Assembly: GCA_019285755.1 (NCBI GenBank)
Contig: CP079103.1
Coordinates: 4,993,001 to 5,057,000, forward strand
Source: Chitinophaga sp. E66
Lineage (GTDB): Bacteria > Bacteroidota > Bacteroidia > Chitinophagales > Chitinophagaceae
Reading direction: 5' to 3'
Length of the DNA: 64,000 nucleotides
Part shown: in pieces, positions 20,775 through 31,129 of the stretch
How the letters are laid out: each line of letters starts with the position of its first letter
How positions within the stretch are numbered: position 1 is the stretch's first letter
Notes under the pieces: model-generated
Databases searched by the model: none
What the model saw: only the letters and a program-made list of their open reading frames with translations
Told to the model about the DNA's origin: nothing
Translations under genes and position numbers: made by a program

Positions 20775-22135
20775 ACAAACTAAAAACAGCGGCATGGTTA
20801 CTACTGCTACTGACTACCGGCCTCGAATCCTTTGCCGGCATGATCGTGAAAGGCACCTGGGACCGGCGCCACGAAGGTAAAATCAGCCTGTACCGTGTTG
20901 AACATGGCCGGCTGGTGGAAATAGCCGCATCATTTCCCGATAAGGAAAATCGCTTTGGTTTCTATCTTGAACCGCAGGCAGAAGGCTTCTTCGTTATCGG
21001 CATCGATCCCGCAGGCTCGCAGATGTCGAAATACACATTTTACGCAAAGCAAAACGACCAGCTGGATATTACCGTCAACGACAGCACTTATGTCCTGAAT
21101 GGCAAAGCCAGTAAAGAAAACACAGAGATGGCGCGCTGGCATGATTTCATGCAGCCCATTGAATGGAAGGCCGTATACTTCAACCGCGCCCGCAGTACTT
21201 ACACCGACTTCTTTCCCTTGTTAGAAGAAAAAGCTGTTGCCGCAAAAAACTACCGGGCCGCTAAAACCGGCAACAAATCATTCGACGCTATGTTCGATAC
21301 CTGGCGCCGGTTCAATTTCCAGCAAACTGCACTGAACTTCCTCAGCACGCCGCGCACAATGCATCCGCAGACCAGCGATCTTACTACGTTCTACAGAGGA
21401 CTGCAACTGGCGCGATGGGGTAACGATGCGTCCATTCTCCGCTTCCCTTTCGCCGTAAATGTGCTCACCGCTACCGGCCGCATGGAAGCGAGGATCAAAG
21501 GTGAGGAGCGGCCCGAGCTGGCAAAGATGATCCCGCAGATCGCGAATGATACACTGAAAGGAGAGTTTGCCCTGGAAATGGAAAGCATGCTCAGGTCTTA
21601 CGTGGGACTTAAAGATCACGAAAAACAATATGCTAAATATATTCTCACCGAAGACCAGCTCGCCCGTCACGCCGCTACTACCGAGAAGCTGGCCAAGGCA
21701 GCAGCCAAAGCAGGCGCGCCCGCCATTAATTTCACATACCCCGACACGAACGGCAAAATGACCTCGCTCACCGACTTCAAAGGGAAAGTAGTATTGGTGG
21801 ATGTATGGGCTACGTGGTGCGGGCCTTGTAAAGCAGAAATGCCCTCTCTTAAAGCGTTGGAAGAAGAGCTCCGCGGGCAAGACATCGTATTCATGGGTGT
21901 ATCCGTTGATGTAGAAAAAGATAAACAGAAATGGCAGGACTTCGTCAAGAGCGAAAACCTGCAAGGCGTACAGCTCTTCGCGTCGGGCTGGAGCGATATC
22001 GCGAAATTCTATGAGATCAAAGGCATTCCACGCTTCATGGTCTTCGATAAAAAAGGCAACATCGTATCTACCGATGCGCCACGCCCGTCATCTCCGGAAC
22101 TTAAGCTGCTGCTGCAAAACGAGATGAAGAAATAA
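20771..22135 (+). CDS. TlpA-like thiol:disulfide oxidoreductase with long N-terminal extension
   Basis: Intact, 454 residues. Signal peptide LLLLLTTGLESFAG; then a beta-rich DUF4369-like region (about 24-110), a helical linker and a C-terminal thioredoxin domain from about residue 325. The active site WCGPC is at residues 349-353, and the cis-proline loop reads GIPRFMVFDKKGN. It acts in the periplasm, probably reducing or maintaining disulfides of the co-expressed machinery. The ATG overlaps the stop of the peptidase gene. A strong terminator at 22171-22200 closes the operon. Confidence 0.92.
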   Translation: MNKLKTAAWLLLLLTTGLESFAGMIVKGTWDRRHEGKISLYRVEHGRLVEIAASFPDKENRFGFYLEPQAEGFFVIGIDPAGSQMSKYTFYAKQNDQLDITVNDSTYVLNGKASKENTEMARWHDFMQPIEWKAVYFNRARSTYTDFFPLLEEKAVAAKNYRAAKTGNKSFDAMFDTWRRFNFQQTALNFLSTPRTMHPQTSDLTTFYRGLQLARWGNDASILRFPFAVNVLTATGRMEARIKGEERPELAKMIPQIANDTLKGEFALEMESMLRSYVGLKDHEKQYAKYILTEDQLARHAATTEKLAKAAAKAGAPAINFTYPDTNGKMTSLTDFKGKVVLVDVWATWCGPCKAEMPSLKALEEELRGQDIVFMGVSVDVEKDKQKWQDFVKSENLQGVQLFASGWSDIAKFYEIKGIPRFMVFDKKGNIVSTDAPRPSSPELKLLLQNEMKK

Positions 22136-22170
22136 TTTTGTTGTGTGATAAGTGTTAAGAAAAACTAAAA

Positions 22171-22200
22171 AGCCGCCTCCACAGGGCGGCTTTTTTTTTT
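22171..22200 (+). terminator. Rho-independent terminator of the SusCD-peptidase-TlpA operon
   Basis: Stem AGCCGCC/GGCGGCT (22171-22177 with 22085+100 to 22191) and a run of ten T to 22200, 35 bp after the tlpA stop. Confidence 0.9.
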
Positions 22201-22271
22201 AGCATTTATTTATGACCGTTAGTATCGCTACGAAAACATTTGTGGGATACTTTCGAAAAAAATAACACCCA

Positions 22272-23395
22272 ATGAAATCCTCCTTACCCTTGCAACCCTT
22301 TTACTATTGATCGGTTTCACGGCTTTCGCAAACGATACAGCCACGATCACCATTCAATTCACGAAACCTTTAAGCACAAACAAGTTCAATATCATTGTAC
22401 ATAACGGCATGAATGAAGTCAAAGTCCCGATTTCCGACATCCATGTGGCAAGGCGAATTGTTCAGCCCTTATGGGCATGTTGAAGTTTATTATAAAAACA
22501 CAGATACCTCATATATCACAAAGCGGATTTTCTTCAGTAAAGGGCATACGAAGATTGTTTTGACAAAAGAAACAGATGAAGCAAAATACTTTACAGTGGA
22601 TGAAAAATCTTCCACCAACATCGCGATGTATGAAGCGATGGGTGGCACGGAATTGAAAGCATACACTAAAGTAATGCTGGATTCCATCATGCGCCATATA
22701 TACAGGAACCGGAAATATTTCTCCCAGGATGAAAACTTACTTAATGAAAACCGTGCGTTACAATGGATTCATACAGGACAGCAAATGGAGTTCATCCGGT
22801 CCCACCCGGATGTATACGTTTCATACTGGACTTTCCTCACCGAAATGGCACACCGCCGCGATATTAATCCGGACACCCTAAAGGCACTGTTTGACGAATT
22901 CCCTGCAACTATTAAAACTTCAAAATCCGGGGCGCACGTGGCCGAACAGATCCGCATTAAAAAGCCCTGCTGACTCAAAAAATCTATCCGGATTTCGAGG
23001 TCACCGATCTGAACAGGAACGTCCATTCTTCCGCCTCCCTGAAAGGTAATTATGTACTCATCCAGTTCTGGGCATCCTGGTGCGTTCCCTGCGTCCGGGA
23101 AATACCGAAATTGAAAGCGATACACGAAAAATACCCCCGTTCCGACCTTAAAATGATCGCCATCAGCATCGATAAAGACTCCTGGCCTGCACAAAAGCCA
23201 TCCAACAACACGGAATGACCTGGCCGCAAGTCTTCGGCGACCTAAAACTTTTCAAATCAATGGGCTATGGGGCCGTCCCCAACTCTACCTGCTGGATAAG
23301 TCCGGCAGGTCATCTACGACTCCGTCGAAATGTACCCCTACGACAATGATCTCACCCAATTGGATAAAATCCTGTCAGCTCGTTTAGGCCGGTAA
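22272..23395 (+). CDS. Second TlpA-like thioredoxin-domain protein, heavily frameshifted
   Basis: About 373 residues. The start at ATG 22272 leads, after one break near 22280, into a signal peptide LLTLATLLLLIGFTAFAND. The middle part (22413-22973) is helical without a recognised domain. The C-terminal thioredoxin domain reads FEVTDLNRNVHSSASLKGNY, LIQFWASWCVPCVREIPKL and VPQLYLLDKSG, with active site WCVPC. Breaks lie near 22450, 22970, 23190 and 23280. It has the same layout as the TlpA gene upstream but is separated by a strong terminator, so it is probably its own transcript. The many breaks could reflect real decay, but they match the general error pattern of the window. Confidence 0.8.
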
Positions 23396-23449
23396 AACCG
23401 CCCATATTACCCGTTTTATGCCAAAAGCGATTCTGGAAAGGTGGCTTCT

Positions 23450-23537
23450 GAGTGCTCTCTGAGTGCTTGAAGAGTGCACTAAGAGTGCATCGGGAGTGCT
23501 TGCCGAGTGCTTGGAGAGTGCTTGCCAGGTGCGTAAA
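23450..23537. repeat. 11-bp repeat array, core GAGTGC, eight units
   Basis: Units start at 23450, 23461, 23472, 23483, 23494, 23505, 23516 and 23527, exactly 11 bp apart. Six bases (GAGTGC, AGGTGC in the last) are constant and the next five vary (TCTCT, TTGAA, ACTAA, ATCGG, TTGCC, TTGGA, TTGCC). It lies in the convergent gap between two genes; no open frame or promoter is evident. Confidence 0.9.
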
Positions 23538-23542
23538 AACCC

Positions 23543-23586
23543 GTAGACCTTACGTTGACCTTGCGTTGACCTTACGTCGACCTTAT
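23543..23586. repeat. 11-bp repeat array, core GT(A/T/C)GACCTT, four units
   Basis: GTAGAC, GTTGAC, GTTGAC and GTCGAC begin at 23543, 23554, 23565 and 23576, again exactly 11 bp apart, each followed by CTTAC or CTTGC. It begins 5 bp out of phase with the GAGTGC array immediately before it. Confidence 0.85.
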
Positions 23587-23684
23587 CTTCATACTATCTT
23601 GTAACACCGCATTTGCCCCCATTAGACCGGACCTTTCCGCCCGGGAGCCAATAGGATATTTAGAAGCAGGTTAACCCGAAACGA

Positions 23685-23710
23685 AAAGCCGCCCACATGG
23701 GGGCGGCTTT
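23685..23710. terminator. Bidirectional terminator between convergent genes
   Basis: Stem AAAGCCGCCC/GGGCGGCTTT with a six-base loop. A and T runs on both sides let it serve the plus-strand TlpA-like gene and the minus-strand lipoprotein gene. Confidence 0.85.
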
Positions 23711-23743
23711 AGCATTTGAGGCGGACGGGCGGCTCACAAACCG

Positions 23744-26700
23744 TTACCGCGGTCCTTTATTGGTTCCATTCTCGAAAAGTATCCAATCCAGGTTAAAAGG
23801 TTCCCCTGCCCGGGGTTGCTGAAAACGAACCAGAGATCCTGGCGGCCCGGGGTTCCTTTTACCGGGGCCGACAGTTCTTTCCATTCGCCTTTATCGCCGG
23901 GCGGCACCTTCAGGAGGCTACTACAGGACCGTTTTGGGCGCCCGAACGCAGTTCGAGGGTACCACCCGCCCCTTGCAACATCACGCGGAAACGGGCACTG
24001 GAAATGCCTGCCAGGTCGATATTATTGAACCGGAACCAGCTGCCGTCTTTCGCGACGCCATAGCTCAGGAGATCACTGATGTAATTCAGGAAACGCATGT
24101 TGCCGTCTTCGTCGCGCTCTTCTGCCTCCAGTTTAGGGTGGCGGAGCATGATGAATTGCTGGCCGGTTAGCGCTTCTATGCCATTGGCGCCGTTATCTGT
24201 ATAGCGGGCCGTAAGCAGGTATACGCCGGAGGCGGATTTGCCGATGTGGTCCTTCAGCGCAAGGGAACCTTCCGGAGGCAGGTTGGCGCCGGCCTTGAGC
24301 GACAGGATATAGTCCACGATGGTCTTCGCTTCTTCTACCGCCATACCGGGATGCGCGCTCATAGGACGGTTCCCCATACGCCGCTGCCGCCGCGGATGAC
24401 CTTATCCGCCAACAAAACTGTGTTCTTGTCGGTATGCTCATACTTCCCGGCGATGTCCATAAGGCTGGGGCCAACTGAGGCCGAGTTCTCGGTATGGCAG
24501 GCCTTACAATCCAGTGAATAAAAGAGCTCCTTGCCTTTCGGAGTAGGCAATGCCCCTCCCTGCGTCAGTGCGCCGGCCATATCACGGCCATAAGGGATGA
24601 AGTTGAAACCAACCGTCATCCTTTCCGGCGCGATCTTGCCGTCTTCCGGATCCGTTACGGTCACTTTATAGGGAAGGGGTGATTATCCCAGTAAAAGGTG
24701 CTGTTGGCTGCCGTGGCGATCTGCACTGTAGGCGGCGTGTTGCCCGCTTTGATAAAAAGGGACGCGGTGTCGAAGGCTTTGTGATCGTCGGTGACGGTCA
24801 GCTGTACCTTATACATCCCGGGTTTGGCAAACGCATGAGAAACGGCGGAGTCTGTGTATTCCTTACCGTCTACCGTCCATTTGTAATGCAGATGGTCCTG
24901 GCGGTCGGGGTCTGAGGAGCCTTTGGCCGACAGTTTCACAGTCATGGGAGCGGGGCCTGTGAGCTGGTCGGCCGCGATGCCTGCTACCGGTCTGCGGTTG
25001 CCGGCGGCATAAGTGATGCGTACGAGGCGGGCGTCCATGTTGCGGGAGAACCAGTTGGTACCGTATTCCAGCATATAGATGGATCCGTCGTCCGCGAAGC
25101 GCAGATCGATGGGAGCCGCAGGTTCCAGCTGATCCAGGAATGGCTCCATGCGGAGGTAGTTATGATCTTTATCGAAGGTTACCGCCATGATCCAGCGGCG
25201 CACCCAGTCATAGATGATCAGCTTCCCGTCGTAATAATCCGAAAGTCTGTATTCGGCATTTTTGAACTGATCGGCGTAGTAAACAGGTCCGGCCATTACG
25301 CTTTGCCCGCCTTTGCCTACGAGGGGGAATTTGGCGGAAGGGCCGTCGCCGAACCATATCATGGCCGGCTGCGCGGGCGGCAATTCTTTGATGCCTTTAT
25401 TATTGGGCGAGTTGTTGATGGGCCTGGCGGGATTCAGCTTAGGACCTTCGGTTTTGGTAGCGAAGTCCCACTTGGGCAACCCTTCGTTCTCTCCGAGGAA
25501 GTACGGCCATCCGTAAAATCCTGGTTGGCGTGCCTGGTTCACTTCGTCGTAGCTGATGGTACCTTCGCTGCCGGGCACTTTGGTATCCGGCCCAACATCC
25601 CCAATACACGTACTGGTTCTTACGGTCTACCGTGAACCGGAAGGGATTGCGGCAGCCCATGACATAGATCTCCGGGCGGCCTTTCGAGCCGTCTTTCGGG
25701 AAAAGGTTGCCGTCAGGGATTTCGTAAGTACCGTCGGCTGTCGGGCGGATGCGGAGGATCTTGCCGCGCAGGTCTGCCGAGGAAGCGGACGTGGCCTGGT
25801 CATCGGCAAGCTCACGGCCGGGGCGCTCGTCAACCGGCGTATAGCCTTCCGTTTCTTCGGCGTTAGTGTTATCGCCGGTGGAAAGATAGAGCAGTTTATC
25901 CGGCCCGAACTCGATGTAACCCGCGGAGTGGCAGCAATGCTTTCGCTGGGTGGGGATTTCGAGGAGTGTTTTCTCCGTTTCGCGGAGCAGGCGCTGGCCG
26001 CGCAGTTCCATACGTGTAAGCCGGCTTACCGGCGCTTCGCCGCCCACGGCGTAATAGAAATACACCCAGTTGTTCTTATCGAATTCCGGATCCATCGCTA
26101 CGCCAAGGAGCCCGTCTTCCAGGCCGCTGTATACATCGAACTGTGTAAGGGTAATAACATCTTTTTCGCGGGCGCGGAACAATCTTACCGCGCCTTTCCG
26201 TTCTACGAACATAACATCGTTACCGGGAAGCACGGCCAGTTGGAGCGGTTCATCCAGGCCCTGGGCGAGCATCGTGTAGGTGTAGCGGTTATTCTCCGGG
26301 ATGGCGGGCGTGGCACAGGCGGCATAATCCAGCCCTTCAGCCTCATCTCCCGCTTTCTGCAGGATACGTTCCAGTTCTACGGGTGAGCCCATGAATACCT
26401 GTTCGTTTTCTGACAGGGCATCCAGCCAGGGCCAGCCTTTCAATTTGAAAGAAGAATCTTTCAGCACGGCCCAGGTGCCCCCTGCCTCCAGGTATCGCTG
26501 GAGGGCGTTGAGCTGGCGATGGTCGAGGCTGTCGGGGTACGACCAGTTGCTGACTACCGTTCTGAATTGTTGCAGTGAATCGGGGTGCAGGAAGGATTTA
26601 TTTCCTTCCACCAGTTCCCATCCGTTTGCTTCGGCCGTGGCTTTCGCGGCGGCGGTCATGGTTTCCGTGCTGCCGGCCGAGGAGAGCAGCAATACCTTTT

Positions 26701-26766
26701 TCCGGGCGAGGTGCGCGAGCAGGCAGCCAATGCCAGCAAGCACCCGAACATCCATAGTTTTTTCAT
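23744..26766 (-). CDS. Large multidomain lipoprotein: ThuA-like, PQQ-type sugar dehydrogenase propeller, PKD, cytochrome c and carbohydrate-binding-like domains; frameshifted
   Basis: About 1,000 residues. I start at ATG 26766, giving MKKLWMFGCLLALAAC, a lipoprotein signal with LAAC; a break in the A run near 26701 follows. Order: a ThuA-like region (about 25-130), a soluble glucose-dehydrogenase-like propeller (QLAVLPGNDVMFVERKG, GLLGVAMDPEF, GRELADDQ, CRNPFRFTVD), a PKD domain (GSSDPDRQDHLHYKWTVDG) and a class I cytochrome c with CKACH and a distal Met region. A CBM6-like beta domain ends it. Breaks lie near 25590, 24665, 24370 and 23930. Likely an outer-membrane or periplasmic oxidoreductase passing electrons from a carbohydrate substrate to its own haem; the substrate is unknown. 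It is transcribed divergently from the ROK regulator. Confidence 0.88.
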
Positions 26767-27161
26767 CTACTTTATCTGTGTTTTATCGAAGCGATGCATC
26801 GGTTTCTATTTGTATTGTCAACGCCATGATGCCCCAGCAAAGCATTAATAGCAATATGCTGAAACACCACCACTGGTGGTTGCGTAATGATTTAAGTGAA
26901 TAAAACCTCTGCATGAAAAGTGCAGTGCATTGCGATGATGAACAGAAGATCGCAATTTCCCCGACACCCGGCAGCCGGAAATGAAATGCGATATGCTGCC
27001 TGAAAGGCTAAAAATAGAAAAAAATGAAAAGTTTTTTTGAAAGATATCCGGTCAGGAAAGCTTGCGGAATTACAGCCTTTACCACTGCAAGAGTTATTTA
27101 AATAATTTAATAAATAAGGGTTACTATTAGGTTGAGATGTTTTGTGGTACTTTTCTTCTCT
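26767..27161. promoter_or_regulatory. Divergent intergenic region between the lipoprotein and ROK regulator genes
   Basis: The 395 bp contain no credible gene. Two symmetric sites stand out: a 15-bp inverted repeat ACCACCA-C-TGGTGGT at 26866-26880 and a 12-bp AT palindrome TTATTTAAATAA at 27094-27105. Either could bind the adjacent ROK-type regulator, but this is inference from position and symmetry only. Confidence 0.4.
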
Positions 27162-28384
27162 ATGAGGCATACATTCTTCGAAGACCTGAGAAATGATGCG
27201 ATCACCGGGGTGGCGTATAAGAACCTGCAGCAGAAGAAGCAGATCCTGACATGGTTTGTGAATACGGGTAACGCCACCATCGCCGATCTGAGCCGTGAAC
27301 TGAATGCCAGCGTGCCTAAAGTCGGGGAGCTGATCAATGAGCTGATAGCGGACGGGCTCGTGAAGGATTACGGGAAGATCGAAGCGGCTGCGGGCAGGCG
27401 GCCGAATGTATACGGCCTGGAAACCGATTCCTTCTTCTTTGTAGGAGTGGATATCAAGCATTACTATGTAAACCTGGGGCTGGGGATTTCCGCAGTAACC
27501 TCGTGCGCACCCAGGAAAAAGTGCCTTTCCATCTAAAGAATACCCTGAAGCCCTCAACCGCCTGTGCGATATCATCAGCGAGTTCATCCAGGCTGCCGGC
27601 AAAGGCAAACGGAAAGTGATCGGCATCGGCGTCAATCTTTCCGGCAGGATCAATTTCCGCTCCGGTTATAGCTACAGCTTCTTCCATTTCCAGGAAGACC
27701 CGCTCAGCAAGGTGATCGAGCAGCGGCTGGGAATACCCACCTACCTGGAAAACGACTCCCGCGCCGTGGCCTATGGTGAGTTCTCCAGCGGCGCCTACCC
27801 CGAAAAGAACGCTTTCTTCATTAACCTGGAACATGGCATAGGCATGGGCCTCCTCCTCAACGGACAACTCTACTACGGTAAATCCGGATTTGCCGGGGAT
27901 ATCGGGCATATCCCGGTCTTTGATAACGAGATACTCTGTCACTGCGGTAAAGGGATGCCTGGAAACGGAAGCTTCCGGCGCGGCGCTTACCCGCCTCTTC
28001 GTAAAACGGCTCCGCGAAGGCGCGAGCAGCATCATTGCAAAGAAGTTCCCTAATCCGGACGACATCCAGCTGGAAGACATCCTCTCCGCCCTCAAACAGG
28101 AAGACACCCTGGCCATCGAGCTCATCGCGACGATCGGGGAGAAACTCGGCCGCGGAATCGCCATCCTCATCAATATCCTCAACCCGGAACTGGTCATCCT
28201 GGGCGGGGCGCTTGCTTCCACCGGCGATTACATCATGCTGCCTATCCGCAGCGCTATTAACAAGTATTCTTTAACGTTGGTGAATAACGATACCAGGCTG
28301 GTACTTTCCCGCAGGGGAGAACATGCAGGCATGGCAGGCGCCTGCCTGCTGGTGCGCGACCGTTTACTGGCGTTGATAGATTAA
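27162..28384 (+). CDS. ROK-family transcriptional regulator, frameshifted
   Basis: About 408 residues starting MRHTFFEDLRNDAITG. The N-terminal winged helix (about 20-80) contains ATIADLSRELNASVPKVGEL. The ROK domain follows with VGVDIKHYYVNLG, GIGVNLSGRINF, LENDSRAVAYGE, and the zinc-site motif CHCGKGCLETEASG joined across a break near 27957. Further breaks lie near 27484 and 27545. NagC/Mlc-type ROK repressors respond to sugars or sugar phosphates. The effector cannot be told here. It could control the divergent lipoprotein gene or the rhamnose genes that end convergently at 28500. Confidence 0.9.
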
Positions 28385-28499
28385 AGTTAAATGGAGCGGC
28401 AAATGAAGATTTGCGCCCTGTATGCTATTTCACTTAACACGTATCTAGTCAGCATCTTTGTGGGAACGGTCAATGCCGGCTCATGAAAAGTGAAGTCTA

Positions 28500-29842
28500 T
28501 CATCCAAGAATTTTTGTGCCGGGATCGGGGTACGGGGCCAATGTGATCAACTGATCCGGCAGCGGCCCCTGCTGCCAGGCATGGTGTAATGCCAATGCGG
28601 CGCCCAATGCGGTGGCCTGCGGCACCATGGCCGCGAAGACGTCTGTTCCGCTGAACCGCGCCGCCAGCATCTGCATGAACACATCGTTCTTCCCAAACCC
28701 TCCATCCACGAATATCTTTGTAACCGGCGCGCCTTTCAGTACGAGCGAAGTGGAACGGTACTGCGCTGTCACCAGGTCATAGATCAGTTGATGATATGCC
28801 TCCACATCCGAGCGGAATGCAGACAGGTCGCGCTGCGAAAAATCGCCGCCGGCCCGCATCTTCTCCATCATCCGCATTTCAAATGGTACGGCCTGGTAAT
28901 GCGCAGGCTGCCGGTTGAAGTAATCCGCGATACGCGCTACTTCTCTTTCATGTACAAATCCAGAAAACAAACGGGACGCTTTCACCGGCCGGGCGTCATA
29001 CGAAAGGTAACACAGGCAATCCTGCTCCAGTTCTTCGGCCGTTAGTGGCGTGGAGTTGAAGGGATTGAGCGTAATGCACCAGGTACCCGTTGAAATCAGC
29101 GCGAACGGCTCTTTAAACTGCATCAGGTACGGGATGAGCGCTGCCGAAGAATCATGAAGCCCCGGGCCGGTAGGAATCACCCTCCCCCACAACGCCATTC
29201 ACCACATCTCCCGCATCCCGAAGCGGGGCCATGACATGCGCCAGCTGCTCGTTTTGTATCCAACTATGATAATCATTTCGCTCAAAATCCCACATCGCGG
29301 TATGGCAGCCAATGCTGGTAATATCTGCGCAGGGCGTACCGTCAACAGGAAACTCACATACTGCGGCAGGTGCAGCGCGCGATGCACATGGGCAAACAGT
29401 CCGGGGCGCTCCGTTCTCAGACGGTATAACTGCAGCCGGAATTGAGGCTGTCGAGCGCGGGGAAGCGGTCTGCCTGGAGAAACCGGCCTTACCGCCGTAT
29501 TGCCCGTGCAGTCCGTCGCGCAAATGCGCGGGGTAAGATTTGAGGTAATTATACAGCGGCGTCAGCGGACGGCCCTCAGGATCTATGTACACGAGGCTTG
29601 CGCCATAGGCGGAAACATTCACCGCGCGGACGTCCACGCCAGGCAGCGCCAGTGCTTCTTCCAGCGAGGAATGCACGAAGTCGCGCAGGCTGTGGATGCA
29701 TTCGCAGGGGTCTCCGTCTTCGTCGGCAGTTTCCGGGAGGCGCACGTTTTCTCATGCACCACCCGGTAACTTTCATCGAAAAGGAATAGTTTTTATTGGT
29801 CTTGCCGATGTCCAGCACGGCGATAACGGGAATCTTCGTCAT
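28500..29842 (-). CDS. rhaB: Rhamnulokinase-like FGGY carbohydrate kinase, frameshifted
   Basis: About 450 residues starting MTKIPVIAVLDIGKTNKNYS, the FGGY phosphate-binding start. GPGLHDSSAALIPYL (containing the HDSSAA catalytic segment), FALISTGTWCITL, and the ATP-site FVDGGFGKNDVFMQML follow. Breaks lie near 29745, 29445 and 29180. The L-rhamnose operon context (isomerase upstream, aldolase/dehydrogenase, transporter) makes L-rhamnulose the likely substrate. An L-fuculokinase would look similar, so the substrate rests on the neighbours. Its start is 4 bp from the stop of rhaI. It is the last gene of the minus-strand operon. Confidence 0.88.
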
Positions 29843-29845
29843 GGT

Positions 29846-31117
29846 CTATAAACCTGTTGCGATCGTGGAAAGCCCTCTCCTCCGGATGAGCCCTGCCCTT
29901 ACCTGCTCGCCGCGGTATACTCCCAGCGGATCGAGCGCCCCTGCGGCGCGGAGGCGCGCTTCTGCTACCAGCGGACGAACATCCGTCCGGTATGCCTGTT
30001 GTAAAATTTCCTGCGCAGCCACCACATCGTTGCGCTCCTGTGCAGCGGTAAGTTTGGTACGGTCTACCAGCAAAGCCTGGGCATATGCGATCTGGATCGC
30101 TTCTACGGATTGCAGCAGATCTTCCAGCGGGTCTTTTACGTTGTGCGATGCATCGATCATCCAGCCGAGGTCGGTGGCGTGTTTCATGTTACGGGCATTC
30201 ATACCGTCTACCAGTTCGCAGAAGATGAGGAAGAGCTGGTAAGGCTTGATGCTGCCTACGGTGAGGTCGTCGTCGCCATACTTGGAATCATTGAAATGGA
30301 ACCCGCCCAGCTTGCCTTCCATGAGCAAGAGCGAAACGATCTGCTCGATGTTGGCATTGGGAAGGTGATGCCGAGATCCACCAGCGTATACGCCTTGCTG
30401 CCCAGCTTGGAAGCATAGAGGTACGACTGGCCCCAATCTCCCACTGTCGTGGAGTAGAAATTCGGTTCGAAGGCCTTGTATTCAACGAACATCTTCCAGT
30501 TGTCCGGCAATTCCGCGTAGATCTCCTGCAGTCCTTCGAGGGTATTCTCGAACGCTTTGCGGAAGCTCAGTTGGCCGGGGAAGCAGGAGCCGTCAGACAG
30601 CCATACGGTCAGCGATTCCGACCCGAGTGCAACGCCGTGGCGGATCACTTCGATGTTATGTTCGATGGCTTGTTTGCGGATGTCGCGGTTTACGTTCTGG
30701 AGGGAACCGAATTTATAGCTGTGTTGCTGTCCCGGCTGGTCCTGGAAGGTGTTGGAGTTCATGGCGTCGAACTTCAGCCCGTGCGCGGCCGCAACGGCGC
30801 GTATGTGCGCGGGGTCTTCCGGGATATCCAGGGGATGTGGAGCGAGATGGCGCCGCTGGCGCGGTTGAGGCGATGCAGCAGGCCGATGTCTTCGATCTTC
30901 TCTTCCAGGTTGCGCGGCTCGCCGCCTGCCGGGAACCTGCCGAAGCGGGTGCCGCCGGTACCCAGCGCCCAGCTGGGGATCGCGATCTGGAACTCCCCAG
31001 CTGGGAGATGATCTCGTCAGCATTAGGGATCTCGCCCTGGAGAAATGCCAGCGCCCGCTCATGTTTGCGGAGCGACTGGCTATTGTAACCGTCTATCTTA
31101 TTCTGGTCGATTTGCAT
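29846..31117 (-). CDS. rhaI: L-rhamnose isomerase, RhaI type, frameshifted
   Basis: TIM-barrel sugar isomerase of about 424 residues, L-rhamnose to L-rhamnulose. It starts MQIDQNKIDGYNSQSLRKH. Family-typical segments are SLHIPWDIPEDP, SLTVWLSDGSCFPGQ, FVEYKAFEPNFYSTTVGDWG with the metal-binding Glu, and GGFHFNDSKYGDDDLTVGS with the metal ligands His and Asp. Breaks lie near 31005, 30950 and 30355. This is the RhaI family seen in Bacteroidota and rhizobia, not the E. coli RhaA type. It lies between the aldolase/dehydrogenase gene (13 bp) and the kinase gene (4 bp). Confidence 0.92.
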
Positions 31118-31129
31118 GGTGTACTGTTT

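Noticed and set aside
23450..23586. CRISPR array
   Set aside because: Units of 11 bp are far too short for CRISPR repeat-spacer structure, and no cas genes are present.
26892..27653. 253-residue minus-strand ORF
   Set aside because: Antisense to the ROK regulator and the intergenic region; no family-like sequence.
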